Source: Talinum fruticosum (taxonomy: Eukaryota > Streptophyta > Magnoliopsida > Caryophyllales > Talinaceae). Taken from it: a stretch of DNA of 64,000 nt. The notes beneath the pieces were generated by a model, which had not been told where the DNA came from, searched no databases, and saw only the letters and a list, made by a program, of their open reading frames with translations. Location: positions 248,001 to 312,000 of the forward strand of contig JAITYX010000101.1 of NCBI GenBank assembly GCA_021018815.1, read 5' to 3'. The translations under genes were made by a program, and so were the position numbers. Shown here piece after piece: positions 46,791 to 58,546 of this stretch (positions within the stretch are counted from its first letter, which is position 1; each line of letters starts with the position of its first letter).

Positions 46791-48134
46791 CTACTACAAG
46801 TAACCATCTTTTACTACGATTCAAAAAAACATTTTACTACGGTTACAAGTCATCGTGTATGTGAGCGTAGTAGTAGATGGGCATCTTTTACTACAGTTCA
46901 CAATCATAGAAAAAGATAACCTATTACTACAGTTCATTTAAAGAACCGTAGTAATAAGTTGATAATACTACGGTTTATTTAAAGAATCATAGTAATGAGT
47001 GTATCTATTACTACGGTTGTTTCTCCGAACCAGTAGTATTAGATACCTATTACTATAGTTCTTCAAATGATCCGTAGTAATAGGTCTAGGACCAAACCAC
47101 CATTTTGGCCAAAATTTTAGGGGTTGGTCCATACCTAATACTACAGTTCTTGCTAGAATCATAGTAATATGGTTATTTCATACCTATTAGTATGGTTCTT
47201 TTATAAGAACTGAAGTAAAAGGTCTAAAAATTTTTTAATTTTTTTGTTTTTCATACCCCCTATACAATTGTACAACCAAAATATATATACGTAAATTTTA
47301 CAATCATAATAGTTTACACAACAAATTACCAACAGACCTCACGTGTTTCACGACTATTACCACAACATTTTACATTTTTTTAGCTATGCAAGAACAGTTC
47401 ATGAATGATATTGCGAAAACTTTCAGCAAATCATATTGCATGTGAGATAATACCAAGACTACAAAGCGAGCAGGATACCATCCTAATCATCGGAATCAAT
47501 AATGACCATAGGACCGATAGCAGGGACCATAGTTGTACTTTGGATGTTGTCCAAGTTTTCTTTCTTCACCAACTCTGCTTCTCCAAGTAAGATTGTGTCG
47601 TGTGACTGGGGATGTGCATTTATTCGGATGCAAGAGGATCATTAACCTCCTCAATTGCATATATTTACGTCATAACAAATGAACATGAAAAGATAAATTA
47701 AATTTTTCTAAACGAATGTAACAAAGGGTGCTTAGAATTAATAACTTTACGGGATTAGATTCGGGATCATCGAAATTTAGGTGGGTCATACTCCATGTTC
47801 CCCGATTATTTAGGGCATTGTAAAATACTAAAAATAGATTAAGGTAATGAAAATAGCAATTTATTAATTATTATTGACGGGTATATATGAAATCGAAACG
47901 GATAACTAAGTTATACAATAATGTTCTTACTGAGTTGATATAATTTCACGGTTAATGCCCTCTTTTTCCTCCTCCTTTGGACTGATCAATATATATGCCC
48001 TCCTAATGATCAACCACACTTCTTGAACAAACTCACGCACATCATAAATTGGCATCCTCATTTTCGTTAGGAAGTTCTAAGGAGAAAGGTGGGGTCTCCT
48101 CAACAAACTCACGCACATCATAAATAAATAACTC
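46791..48134. mobile_element. Fragment of a second CACTA family (TTACTACGG subterminal repeats)
   Basis: Begins 'actactacaagtaacc' (compare CACTACAAG termini) and continues with at least ten direct and inverted copies of TTACTACGGTTC / GAACCGTAGTAA between 46800 and 47215. The rest, to 48134, is noncoding AT-rich DNA with a direct repeat 'aacaaactcacgcacatcat' at about 48024 and 48101. No transposase text and no second terminus is visible. It adjoins Tat pol at 48135. Confidence 0.6.
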
Positions 48135-50212
48135 ATTTTAGGTGAGTCCTTTTTCATTTTGTGAATGAGCCAAATAGAATTCATCTCTTGTAAAGTGTTC
48201 CATCGTAATCAATGAACCATTCGGCCCTCTTTTTGATGTGGTCATCCTCTTTACTATCCTGTGGGAACTCCCCATTGGAAAAATATTTGATGAGGGGATC
48301 CATCCAAGTGTTTCTTCTATCCAACCACATGGCCTCAAGGGTACTAATGCTTCTTTGCCCTAGCACCTACAACTGGATTTTGTTTGGTTGTCCATCAACT
48401 AATTAGCTAGCTAGCTTAGAGAGAGCATCCTCCTGCTCGTTTTTTAGTGAGAAACATGAAGGATTTGACTGCTTGTTTGACTTTTTCTTAGGTAGGCTAT
48501 CATACCCTTATCCCGAGCTTCATATTCTTCATTCGGTTAGGAGACCACAAATTGAGAATCGAGTATGCCTTTACTAAGCTTGCTCTCATTGAATGGTAAA
48601 GGTATAGGCCTCCTATGAGAGCCTCATATTTAACCTTATTGTTTGAAGCCTTAAGCATGAATTTGAGTGCATGCTCATACCTTTCTCCCCTCGGTGAAGT
48701 AAGACTAGCCCGACTCTACTCCCATGCTTAGTTGCGGAACCATCTACAAAGAGGGTCCAATATTCAATCTTTGAGGTGGGGCTAGCCATGGTGGGTGTAT
48801 CTAGCTATAAAATCAGCCAATTCTTGACCCTTAATCGCTCTTTCTAGGCTCGAACTCTTAGCCATAGAGAGTTAGGTCTATGGTCCGAAAATTTCAAAAT
48901 TTTGAAGTACATTCTTTAAAGGCTTATTAGTGAGGATTGTCACCTTGTGTGCCTCAAAGTAGAAGCGTAACTTCCTACTCGCTAAAAGAAGTGTGTAGGC
49001 AAATTTCTCAATCAAAGGGTAGCGAAGCCGGGCGCCTACACTTGCATGGCTAACGTAATAAACTAAGACCTGCTCTTTTCTCATTCCACGAAGAGGATTG
49101 TACTTACTGCTTGGTCCGAAATGGGAAGGTAAAGAAGCGGTACTCCCCCGAGTTGGACTTGCAATCTTGGGAAGTTAGGCTAAGTATGCTTTTAATTGGG
49201 GAAATGCTTCTTCTACTTATAAATCTCACTCAAACTTAGCTCTTCCCTCAAGGATTTTGAAAAAGGTTGACACTTATTTGTTCACCTCGACATGAATCAT
49301 CCCAAAGCAGACCACACATCCTATCAGCTTTTGAACCTCAATAATTATTTTAGGGGATTTTATATCAAGCATTGCTTGGATCTTGTTAGGGTTGGCCTCA
49401 TTTCCCTTCGGTTGATCATAAAGCCGAGGAACTTACCCGAGCTCACCCCAAATGCGGACTTCTTACAATTTAGTTTCATGTTGTATTCCTTTAAGAGTTT
49501 GAAGGTCTAATCTAGGTGAGTGAAGTGATCCTTATCTTCTTTTCTCTTGAACATCATATTATCAACATATACCTCAATGGATCTACTAATGAGGGTTGTA
49601 AATATCTTGTTGATGAGCCTTTGGTAAATGGCCTCAATATTCTTTAGTCGAAAAGGCATTACTTTACAAAAAGAGCCCTAATCTCTAATGAACATTGTCT
49701 TCTCTTGGTCTTCTTGACTAGTGGAATTTTTGGAACCTAGAGAAAGAATCCATAAAGCTTAGAAGAGTATGACTATTTGTGGCATCTACCAGCCTATCAA
49801 TCTTTGGGAGAGGATAGTTGTTCTTGGGACAGGCCTTGTTGACCAACACCACATTGGAGACCCATTCTAGGTATTAGTACTCACGAGATGAAACTTGCTT
49901 TCAAACCTCTTCAGCTGCAGCTGCACAACGCTTAGTCTCCAAGTGCCTTCATTTTTGGACATCTAGCTTATGAAGAGGATCAACATTTAGCTTATGCTCT
50001 ATGACCTTAGGATCTATTCTCAACATCTCTTCCAGGCCAAAAGAAAAATGTGCTTGAACTCCCTTAGAATATGGATGAGTGATTTTTGACCTCTTAGGGA
50101 AGGTCATTCCCGATATTAGCCACACGGCCGAGAAGCTCGGGATCGAAGGGAACCAATTCAACATCTTTAGCGGGCTCCGGTCGTGTCTTTCCATGGTCAT
50201 CTGTCGTGGCAA
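48135..50212 (-). pseudogene. Tat pol: RT, RNase H, second RNase H, pre-integrase segment
   Basis: RT begins with IDPKVIEHKLNVDPLHK (about 50030-49980), the conserved start of Tat RT. The catalytic motif near 49555-49575 reads EVYVDNMMFKRK, so the second Asp of YVDD is Asn. First RNase H: LVYYVSHASVGARLRYPLIE and KVTILTNKPLKNVL (48878-49084). Second RNase H: WTLFVDGSATKHGS (48762-48721) and NNKVKYEALIGGLYL (about 48640-48595). The pre-integrase text WMDPLIKYFSNGEFPQDSKE lies at about 48315-48255. Many stops and frame shifts. Integrase is missing. Confidence 0.85.
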
Positions 50213-50439
50213 GACAAATAGTTAAAGTCTTAGTATACCTTATTAAAGGCTTCATGCTGGCATAGTTGCACTTGCAAGCCATCCTTTAATCACCGTATAG
50301 TTTTCCAACAGCGCCATCATCCAAATTATACCTCATGAGTGAAAGGTAGGGGGTGATAATTGCTTTGACCATGTAGAAGGTAGGGCACTTAATTATCACA
50401 TTTGTAAACTATTGAAGCATCCACAAAAAGGAAGTCTAC

Positions 50440-50760
50440 CTATACATTCCGAGCCTTAGTCTTTTCCCTTATCCCGACGGGTAAGGGAATCATTCCAAGA
50501 GGGTTAATTGTATGCCCCCAAACCCAAGGATGGGGTTGACTAAAAAGAGTGAGATGACCCGTCGAGTACTTCAATTTCTCTAGACACTCCCAAGTGATGA
50601 TGTCCACTGAGTTGCCTTTATCTATCGGAATCCTTATAACGGTAGCATTTGTGATTCCGAATTCAATAACCGGAGGGTCATCATAAGGAGTGGACGTCCC
50701 CTTAGGTTATCTCTACTAAGGTCATGGTGGGAATTTCCAATGATGGACGAGACCAGTTAG
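50440..50760 (-). pseudogene. Tat aspartic protease region
   Basis: PYDDPPVIEFGITNATVIRI then IDKGNSVDIITWECLEKL and GMIPLPVGIREK on the minus strand (about 50690-50480). In functional relatives the active site is DTGS or DGGS; here it reads DKGN, so activity is unlikely. It lies between gag and RT in the expected order. Confidence 0.75.
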
Positions 50761-50860
50761 CATTACTTGTTGTGCGCTTCAAAAGTAGCTTTCCTTGAAG
50801 TCACGGTGATGTTTCCTGTAAAGCCTCCTACTATGGTCAGCTGCCAATTCTATAGAGAAC

Positions 50861-52195
50861 TCATCCTCTTTCTTTTTGTCCTTCTAACCCTATTTGTTCC
50901 CTTACATATTTCTCTGCATGCCCCTTGGCCCTCTCATAAGATAGCGGTTGATCCGGCCATGATCTCGCATACTCATTGAGCGCCTTCTTGAGTTCTCTAT
51001 AATCATCAATGTTGTCCAGCGAGTTGTTCATGGAAATCACAATACGTATCGGCATTGCGGGAACACGTCGCCATAGGAGGTGGCCTTTTAAAAATAGGGT
51101 GCCCTTTGATTTTCATAAGAATGCTTTTAAGGTCGGTGTTAAAGCGAGGATAACAATCATCAATCTTTTATTTCTTCCCGACTTATGGTTGGGTTGTTTA
51201 TTAGACCTCCTTTTTTGAGTTTGATCTCCCTCTTCAAGCACATATATAGGTTGCTTAGATAAAGTCTCGCTACTTTCTTGTATGGCTTTGGCTAGTGTAC
51301 ACACCTTCTAGTCGGCCAATGAGAAGTTAAAGCGCCCCTTGAACCCATTAAGGAAGGTTGTGAGGCTACCCTGTTATCCAGATTTGGAATAAGGACTACT
51401 TCTCCATGAAACCGACAAGCATAATCCTTAAGTGACTTGTTCTTCCTTTGTTTCATTTTATAAAGATGTCTCGCTAGTCCTCTTTTCTTAGTAATTCATG
51501 AGGAATTGTCTAACGAACTTTTCGATAACTTGGACAGGTGGAGGGAGAGGTCTTGGCACCTCCATCAAAGAAGGGCTCCTTCTACACTTCGACATGGGTG
51601 AAGTACGCCTTTCTTTAGAACGATGCCCCCATTCCTTTCCTAAGCAAGCAATCCTAACGCCTCATGTCCCCGACATTATACTCCTTGGTGATAGACCATT
51701 GGAGGCTTACATGCCTTTCTCTTGCTCGGGATCGATCCTCGGACTTTTGAGTGTTTGAGGCGATCCTCGTACTCGAGGCTTGCTTGCCCTTTGAAGAGTT
51801 CCCTTCTTAGCCCGCAAACCATGTTAACCTCTTACTATGAGAAGTGTAAGGGGTCGATGTTGTATGAGAGGTTGCCACCTTTTCTTAAGGCTTTCCTTAC
51901 ATCAATGATTCCCCTTACAGTGTCTTAAGCAACATGTTGAGTGGTTGTTTTCCCTATGGCAACCATTTGGACATTTTCCTAAGGGATTCCTTATAGGAAT
52001 TGCACTTGTGTCAAACATCCCATAAGTGTCATGTCCCCTATCTTGAGTTCTAGTAATTCTTGATTTAGAGCGGGTGTTGCTTGTTCCCATGAGGTACCAC
52101 TCTTCACCACATACGGTGCCAATCTTTTTGAGGAAACATAGATAATGATTTTTATTGATGAGTTGGAATAGTGGACTTACGTTCCTATGAGGCTC
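50861..52195 (-). pseudogene. Tat gag
   Basis: Recognisable pieces on the minus strand in different frames: KQRKNKSLKDYACRFHGE near 51460-51400, GRFNFSLADQKVCTLAKAIQ near 51340-51285, and RELKKALNEYARSWPDQPLS near 50995-50935, which fit the capsid domain and the C-terminal H-x-x-x-D-x-R-x-L-K region of Tat gag. The 5' part (51500-52190) carries a start-like ORF with no recognised domain. Frameshifts throughout. Confidence 0.7.
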
Positions 52196-52226
52196 GATGG
52201 TCACGTTTCCCACTTGGCGTTCTCCT
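52196..52226 (-). promoter_or_regulatory. Primer-site region of the Tat element (degenerate)
   Basis: The minus strand reads AACGCCAAGTGGGAAACGTG, comparable with the TGGCGCCGTCTGTGGGAAACG text I recall directly after the LTR in Tat elements. It marks the boundary between LTR (right) and leader (left). Degenerate, boundaries approximate. Confidence 0.45.
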
Positions 52227-54733
52227 TACTTGCCGCCCGGCCTCTCCCCTCTCCGTTTCGATAGATAAAGGGCGGTATAGAAATGGGCAAAGCCTCCCCA
52301 CAAAGTGTCCGCTTTAGGTGAGGTGAGTCTCTTATTAAATTTATTTTAGAATTAGTTTTTGAAATAGACTTACAGGAAAATTTGAATGGCGATTTTATTA
52401 ATTCTTTTACTTTCAAAATTAAATGGAGTCTCGGGACATCATTTCATAAGAAGAAATATCAAAAATAAAAGGCAAAAAAAGAATTTGATGCGAAGCTACT
52501 CGGACTAGGGTGTCCGAACCTTGATCGTTATTGGGCTCGAAACTCGAAACAGGTGTCCGAACCTTAATCGTCATTGGACTTAAATTTCGACATCCATCCA
52601 CTTTTGTCATAATAGGGATAGATATTTGTCTTCATATAAAATTTTTCTAGACTTGTCCGTAAGATGACCCGAAATCTAGGGAATGGCCGAACTTGCCCGC
52701 ATGGACATCTCAAGTTCGAGTGGGGTTATGTTCCCCATTTTTGTGTTAATTTTGATCTTTTAATCTATATGCTAATAGCCCACTTATTTGCAAGATAGAT
52801 GATTAGTGTCTCCTCCTTAGTATTTTTAGAGTTGTTGCGGTCGTATGATCGGCTTGATCATGAGTCTTCATGTTCTTCTTGAGTTCCCAAGTCTAGCTCT
52901 TCTCGTGTGTCGATGAGTCGACGAGCTTTGAATTTCTCGGTTGAATTTGAAGGTGGTGATGTCGATGGCCTTATCGCACCTGACTTTATAAATAATTCTT
53001 ATATGGTGCTTTGTATGTTAATGTTTATTTTAGAATTTGACTCATGCAAAGAGATGAATGCAAGATTCTATCAAAGAACAAATATATCCTTTTTATTTAT
53101 ATGATATGAAGAATTTAAAAGACAAAGATAAAATTACATTTTCAGCACCTACTCCCAAAGTAGAGCATAATGAAAAATGAGCTACTTGAACCGCAAAATA
53201 CCGCTACCGATTATGACACCTAGGTTTAATAGTCTAGAGGTGGGTTAGAATGGCATGCTTCCTGATTGATTTCTACTCCTCTTGGTATAGAAAAATGGTT
53301 TTGAATTTGGGAGTTAGAAATTAGAAATGGGAATTGGGAATTAGAATAAGATTTGGGTTGGGGCCAAACCTCATGGGCTTTTACGTAACCATTACAATGG
53401 AAATCGGGCCATCGTAGTTCAAAAAGAATACTGATTTGATTGGTGTTTTTATGAAAACAGGGAGAGAAAATAGACATAGGTTAGATCTCGAAATAGGGAG
53501 GTGCACACTTTATTGGCATTCTTGATGAGTGATGGGCTCATTGGAGGTGAAGTGTTGTGCTTCACAAGAGTTTCCTTGACCTATGCATGTCCTCTAGCTG
53601 ATTACGACTTTTGTGGAAGCCTCGCTCCTCTTCTATAAGCATGCCAACATCTTGAAGCTTTTTGAAGTCCATGAACGGAAAGAATATAAAGTGTTGATGA
53701 CATGCATGTTTCAGTCTTTTATGATTAATCTAACTCTGATCCTTTTCGGAGGGTCGGTCCGCCATATGGGCAGCCTTTGCCCTCTAACGAGTGAGTAAGT
53801 AAGTGAAGCTCTCTCTACATCATTGCTTCAGTAGCTCTAGGTCCTAAAGAATGACTCGTAAATCAATATAGTAGAAGTATTGGTGTAAGAACTCCCAGCA
53901 AAGATGCTTCCAGCTTGTGACCTTTCTCGCTTGACAACATAGTACCACTTTATGACATCTTTATTAAAACGTCCATGGAAATATGCCATGGTACGTGTCC
54001 TCTCGGTAGATTTTTTTTTAAGTCATTGCCCCTACATAGTTTCTTACTTGGTGATGAGGGTTTTCAATCCCATGGAACATTTTTACGAGTCACCGCCCCC
54101 ACACAGTCCTCTCGGTGAATTTTTAGGGCAATTTTCCTTTAGGTATTGAAATGAATCTCTAGGCCAAGTAATAATCATTGAACATGGAAGATTCACACAA
54201 CAACATCTCTTTTGATTTATTCATGGATCATACCGAGGCTTGGGTTGAGGTTGAAGGTCTCCTTCCTCTCCGACTTTTCTTACTCGTTAGCATTCTTATT
54301 CAAGGTTTGGAGTATAAGATCAAGGGTTTTAGGTATGGATTAAATCATTTTATCCTAGCCCTCAATTTTAGCTTCTATTTTTGTAGCACACTCTTTGAAC
54401 AAGGTCATGATAGGCATTTGTTATGGTTTATCAGCAATTTTTAGAGGAGGATTGCACTTTAGTGCTGTCCACGAGCGATGTACCTATGTTGCCAGTAAAG
54501 GTGTTGAATGTACTCGGTGTGGTACATATCGGTGTTGAAGTAGACTTCTTATTCCCTACCTGCTTCGTGCCATAATTCTTAATTTCAATCGGTTTGCTTA
54601 TCCCGTATCCTAAAAGAGTAGGTGCTCGGGACTAGCTCGTGCAAAATTTTAGGGGAGAATGGAGCTTAAGTGCTAAACAAGAGGAAATGATTGATCCTAA
54701 GAGAAAATGAACCAACTTAAAATAAAAGAGTGT

Positions 54734-54758
54734 TCTCTCTCTCTCTCTCTCTCTCTCT
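54734..54758. repeat. (TC)n microsatellite
   Basis: About 12 TC units between the two arms of the 540-base duplication. Confidence 0.9.
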
Positions 54759-54774
54759 AATGCAAAAACTAAAT

Positions 54775-54940
54775 AAATGAACTCACCTTAATTGAGATGA
54801 ATTTTTATTTGGCTAATGTAAAAAATGGACTAATCTTAATTAAGATTATTTTTATTTGGTTTATGCAAAAACATGGACTCACCTTAATTGAGTGATTAAA
54901 AAACGAACTCACCTTAATTGAGATGAATTTTCATTTAAAT
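54775..54940. repeat. Minisatellite units matching 46312-46790
   Basis: Three to four units of 'aactcaccttaattgagatg' plus 'aatttttatttggctaatg', the same unit as at 46.3-46.8 kb with more divergence. Confidence 0.75.
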
Positions 54941-55437
54941 AAGGTTATGATGGGTGTTTGTTATGGTTCATTGGCCATTTCTAGAGGATATTTGCACTTT
55001 AGTGTTGTCTATGGACGACATATCGTTGTTGCCGAGTAAAGGTGTTTGAACGTACTTGTGTGGTGTGTGTTGATATGGGACGTATTGGTGTTGAAGTAGA
55101 CTTCTTATTCCCTAGCTGCTTTGTGCTAGGATTCCCAATTTTAGTACGCTTTCCTATCCTGTGTCCAGAAAGAGTAGGTGCTTAGGCCTAGCTCGTGTAA
55201 AATATTAGAGGAAACGACGCCTAATACTCTATCCGAGAAGAAAAACCAACCCCTATGAAAAGAAAATGATATGATTTTCTTTTTGGATGCATATAAAAAT
55301 GTGGACCAAAAAAGATGATCTTTAAGGGTATGTTTGGTCTTTGGAAAATACTTAGGAAAGAAAAAAAAATTGGAAAATTATTTTTTTTCCCCTTTGTTTG
55401 GAGTGAAAAAATAGGGATGGAAAAAATGGATAGAAAA

Positions 55438-56960
55438 TGAAGGTTTGCTCTTGGAGAGTCTTGGTCACCCTAGAAGGGGGTGAATAGGCTGATGAGGAAA
55501 TCTAAACAAACTTAGAATCTTTTTACTTGAAAAGAATAAACAAGATAATCTAAGTCCGGATTGGACTCGTAAAAGTGTGAACTCGAATTACGTGGAAACT
55601 CTCATGGGGCAGTACAACCACGGCCAGTGCTAATCCAAGCACCAAGTGAAATCCACTATTTTGAATCCACTATATACAATAGACTAACTCAACCAGAATT
55701 GCTCCCTTAAACAATTCCTAATAGAGTTTTCCTAGACTCGAAGTTCCCTTATCTCGATTTAGTACTTCCTAACCGAGGTAACCTTTACGACTAGGGACAA
55801 CTGAGCTGAGTTAACCCTTACAACTCAATCAAGGGACCTTACTCGGAAAGTAAGAAAGAGTTTGTGACTAATTATAAGACTTTAGAACAAAGAAAAGTCC
55901 GAATTACAAGTCGAGAGTTGTAAGTAGAAGATTAAATGAGTATTATACAAAGAGATATAATTTCAAGCAAATGTGTTCAAGCAATCTTTAAGTCTTGTGA
56001 ACTGGCTTCTATTTATAGATAAGCAAGCAGTTTAGCCATTATGACTATCTTCTGTTAGAACTGCTTTGTGACCATTATAACGGTTCTTCCGGGTCACTCG
56101 AAAAGATTTTTTCGAGATATGAACATTGTGCAACGGCTCTTGACTCCTTAGGATGTCCCAATCAACTGGTGGTGTTCGACGAGTAGGGTGGAAACCACCG
56201 GTGAGCTTAGCACCGAAGACTTCCAGCTTTGGAAACGGACAACCCGGACATAATGTCTGGGCTTGGTTTAGAAGTGGAAAAGCCTTGTCTTCCGGTGATT
56301 GACAGCTTGAAGCCGGTTACTTTTGTAATTCAAAATTGAGATAACCTCGTTTGGGTAACCTACAAAAGTAAACAAATTTTGGTTCTCAAAGTATAAAATA
56401 CTTTGGTCCAAGATTAGGTACAAATAATAATTTAATTAAGATAATTAAGTGCATAATTATCTCGAGTCCTAGAAAAGTGGAATTTTTTAAGTCTAATATT
56501 TATTATACTCAAATTCCATCCGAGTTAGTCTAAGGAAGGAACAAGTTATAAAGAGAATATCGAGTATGAGTACTTAATCTAGACAAAAGTAGTTCAAATA
56601 AACATGCTGACTTAGAGGTTTGAATTAACGCTGTAATTCACTTTAACTTGCAATATGAAGTCATAACTTAGTTTAAAAATGTTAGTGAGATTGTTTGAAC
56701 AAACGATAAGTTCGAGTGATGTCCGAGTGGCTCGGAACCATCGGTGTGAATTGATAACCAAGAGTGTGCTTTCCGAGTCAGTCGGAATCGAATAAAAACA
56801 CATGCAATAGTTTCGTAACACTCGGAATAGTTTCTATAACATTCGGAATAGTTTCTATAACAATCGGAATGACTAATAATCAAAACCTAAAAGGGATGAG
56901 GTTTGTATCCGATTCCTTGATAGTACTCGGAATGATATAAATGCAAAGTCTAAGTCTTCA
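55438..56960 (-). repeat. Sirevirus LTR A (3' LTR of a minus-strand copy)
   Basis: On the minus strand TGAAGACTTAGACTT at 56960 to ..GAGCAAACCTTCA at 55438, 1,523 bases. It is followed internally (right) by the polypurine tract, so it is a true 3' LTR. It carries a TATA box (TATAAATA, 56010-56017). The five bases outside are GAAAA; the other target copy lies beyond the window. Confidence 0.9.
56010..56017 (-). promoter_or_regulatory. TATA box in LTR A
   Basis: TATAAATA on the minus strand. The equivalent in LTR B (59116-59123) is mutated to TATAAGTA. Confidence 0.6.
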
Positions 56961-56974
56961 ATCTCCCCTTTTTA
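56961..56974 (-). promoter_or_regulatory. Polypurine tract of the minus-strand Sirevirus
   Basis: TAAAAAGGGGAGAT on the minus strand, directly before LTR A. Confidence 0.85.
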
Positions 56975-58546
56975 TGAAAGGCATTCCATACTCGTAAAGA
57001 AACATTGTTAGTGAAACAATCCAAAGTTTTCATTCTTACTCGGAGAGTATATCGAGTTTAGAATAAAAATCGTAGAAAGATAACTGAAGTGATTTAGATT
57101 TAAATTTTATTAGAGCTATCAAACTTAGATTGTATCGTAGCTAAGAATAGAATATCACATAGAAATAAATGAAGTGATTCAGACTTAGAATGTTGCTTAT
57201 ATTAGAGAAGAGACAAATAAATGGGCGGATATATCGGAGCAAGATACACTAAGAAAGTGAAACTCGAAAGGAGTTAAACTTAGAAGTAAATAAACACGAA
57301 ATCGAAACTTCATTCATATTCACATAAACACGTAAAATATATAAAAAAGGGTGAGAAAAACTCCCCTAAATAAGAAAATAAATTTTCTAAATATTCTCCT
57401 CCTTGCCTTTCAGCGAATAACAAAATGAGGAAGAATGTATCAAGTAGATACAATTTGTTTGTCCGGAAAAAAACTTAAAATAGAAAAAAAGTTAAGATGT
57501 TGGAGTGGGAGATGTCCGGGTTGAAGCGGATGAACGTGCGAGTGCGCCTGCACTGGTATGAGTGTGAAGATGTTGAAGATCTTGGCGGTAGCAGACACCA
57601 GTATCTCTAGGATGGGCTCGGTTCTAAGTGGTCGACCCGGAACAAGGTCATCCAGAGGTTTATCCTCTTGGAATTCGATGGAGGGTAGTGCTTCCTCGGG
57701 CTTGACTCGCTGCTAACCGACCTATGTCGGTAGGGTCTTTTGACTCACTCAGCATCTGCTGTTTGAGTTGATAAGTTCCGGTTGAGGGGCGGGAGCACTT
57801 TGTCCCTTGGCTTCTTCCTTTTCTCCTCCTTCTTCCTCCTTCTCTTCTTCTTCCTAATCTCATTCTTCCTTCTCCTCGAAGGACTCGCTTCAGCCGCAAC
57901 CTCCTCTTCTACTTCTTCCGCCTCTCCAAAAGGAGATTTGGCAGGGCTCGAGGACTCTTCCGATGTGTCCGAGCTAATCGGGTCCTGAGCCGCTTTGGAG
58001 CACCTTTCTATTTGAGATTGGGTGGTCTTTTGGTTAATGGTCATAGACTCGAAGGACATTCTTGAATGACCAAAGAGTGTCCTTTATCTTAGTGGACATG
58101 GAGGAGAGCTTTTCTAGCATTGTGTTAGAGAACTCGGATGAGAGAACGTGAGAAACACCCGATATGGAAGGACCGCCGATTGGAGGAGGTAGAGAGAGTG
58201 GAGTCCGAGTCCGAGGCGGAGGAGAAGGTTGCCTTAGTTCTAAGTTATGGACCCACACACCCGGTTGGGTTTCCTAGTATCCACAGCTTAGAAGCTCTTT
58301 TTCGCCAACTACTATGGCAGCCTCGGATACCGCGTTAGGATCCGAGGGGAGCGGGACTTTGAATTATTTGAAGATGAAGGTGAGGAGAGCCCCAAAAGAA
58401 GAGGGGTGGTTTTCTTTGTCCGAGCTGGCACGAGGCCATCTACTCGATGATAGGCTGGGAAGAGGTCTACTTCGTAGCCCTTAAGAATGTCAAAAAGAGC
58501 CTTGAGAATCTTTGAGTTTGGATTCTCTTCGCTTGAGTGCTCGAGA
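56975..58546 (-). pseudogene. Sirevirus internal fragment with the 3' part of the extra ORF
   Basis: Matches positions of about 19650-21255 of the complete element. It contains KAAQDPISSDTSEESSSPAK and the following Lys/Arg/Glu-rich tract (57745-58059), and the 3' noncoding region. It ends at 58546 inside the extra ORF, where LTR B starts. No gag or pol. Confidence 0.8.

Larger units (their letters stand above)
48135..52226 (-). mobile_element. Tat-type Ty3/gypsy element, internal region
   Basis: Minus-strand gag, protease, RT, RNase H, second (archaeal-like) RNase H, and the start of the pre-integrase region. The dual RNase H is diagnostic for the Tat lineage. Integrase is absent: the sequence stops at 48135 where CACTA-like DNA starts. 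All ORFs are broken. Confidence 0.85.
54403..55260. repeat. Direct duplication, period about 540 bases
   Basis: The block 'ttatggttta' ... 'gtgttgaagtagacttcttat' ... 'agagtaggtgct' at 54421-54670 recurs at 54961-55230 with moderate divergence. The spacer contains the (TC)n tract and minisatellite units. Confidence 0.8.
52227..55437 (-). mobile_element. Tat element 5' LTR region, with internal duplication
   Basis: Contains 'gcgattttattaatt' near 52387 as in the LTR at 767-2712, and no coding text. Its right limit is hidden by the Sirevirus LTR starting at 55438. A (TC)n tract, minisatellite units and a 540-base period duplication lie in its right part. The last 110 bases (about 55325-55437), starting 'gggtatgtttggtc', resemble a MITE end cut by the LTR insertion. 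Confidence 0.5.
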
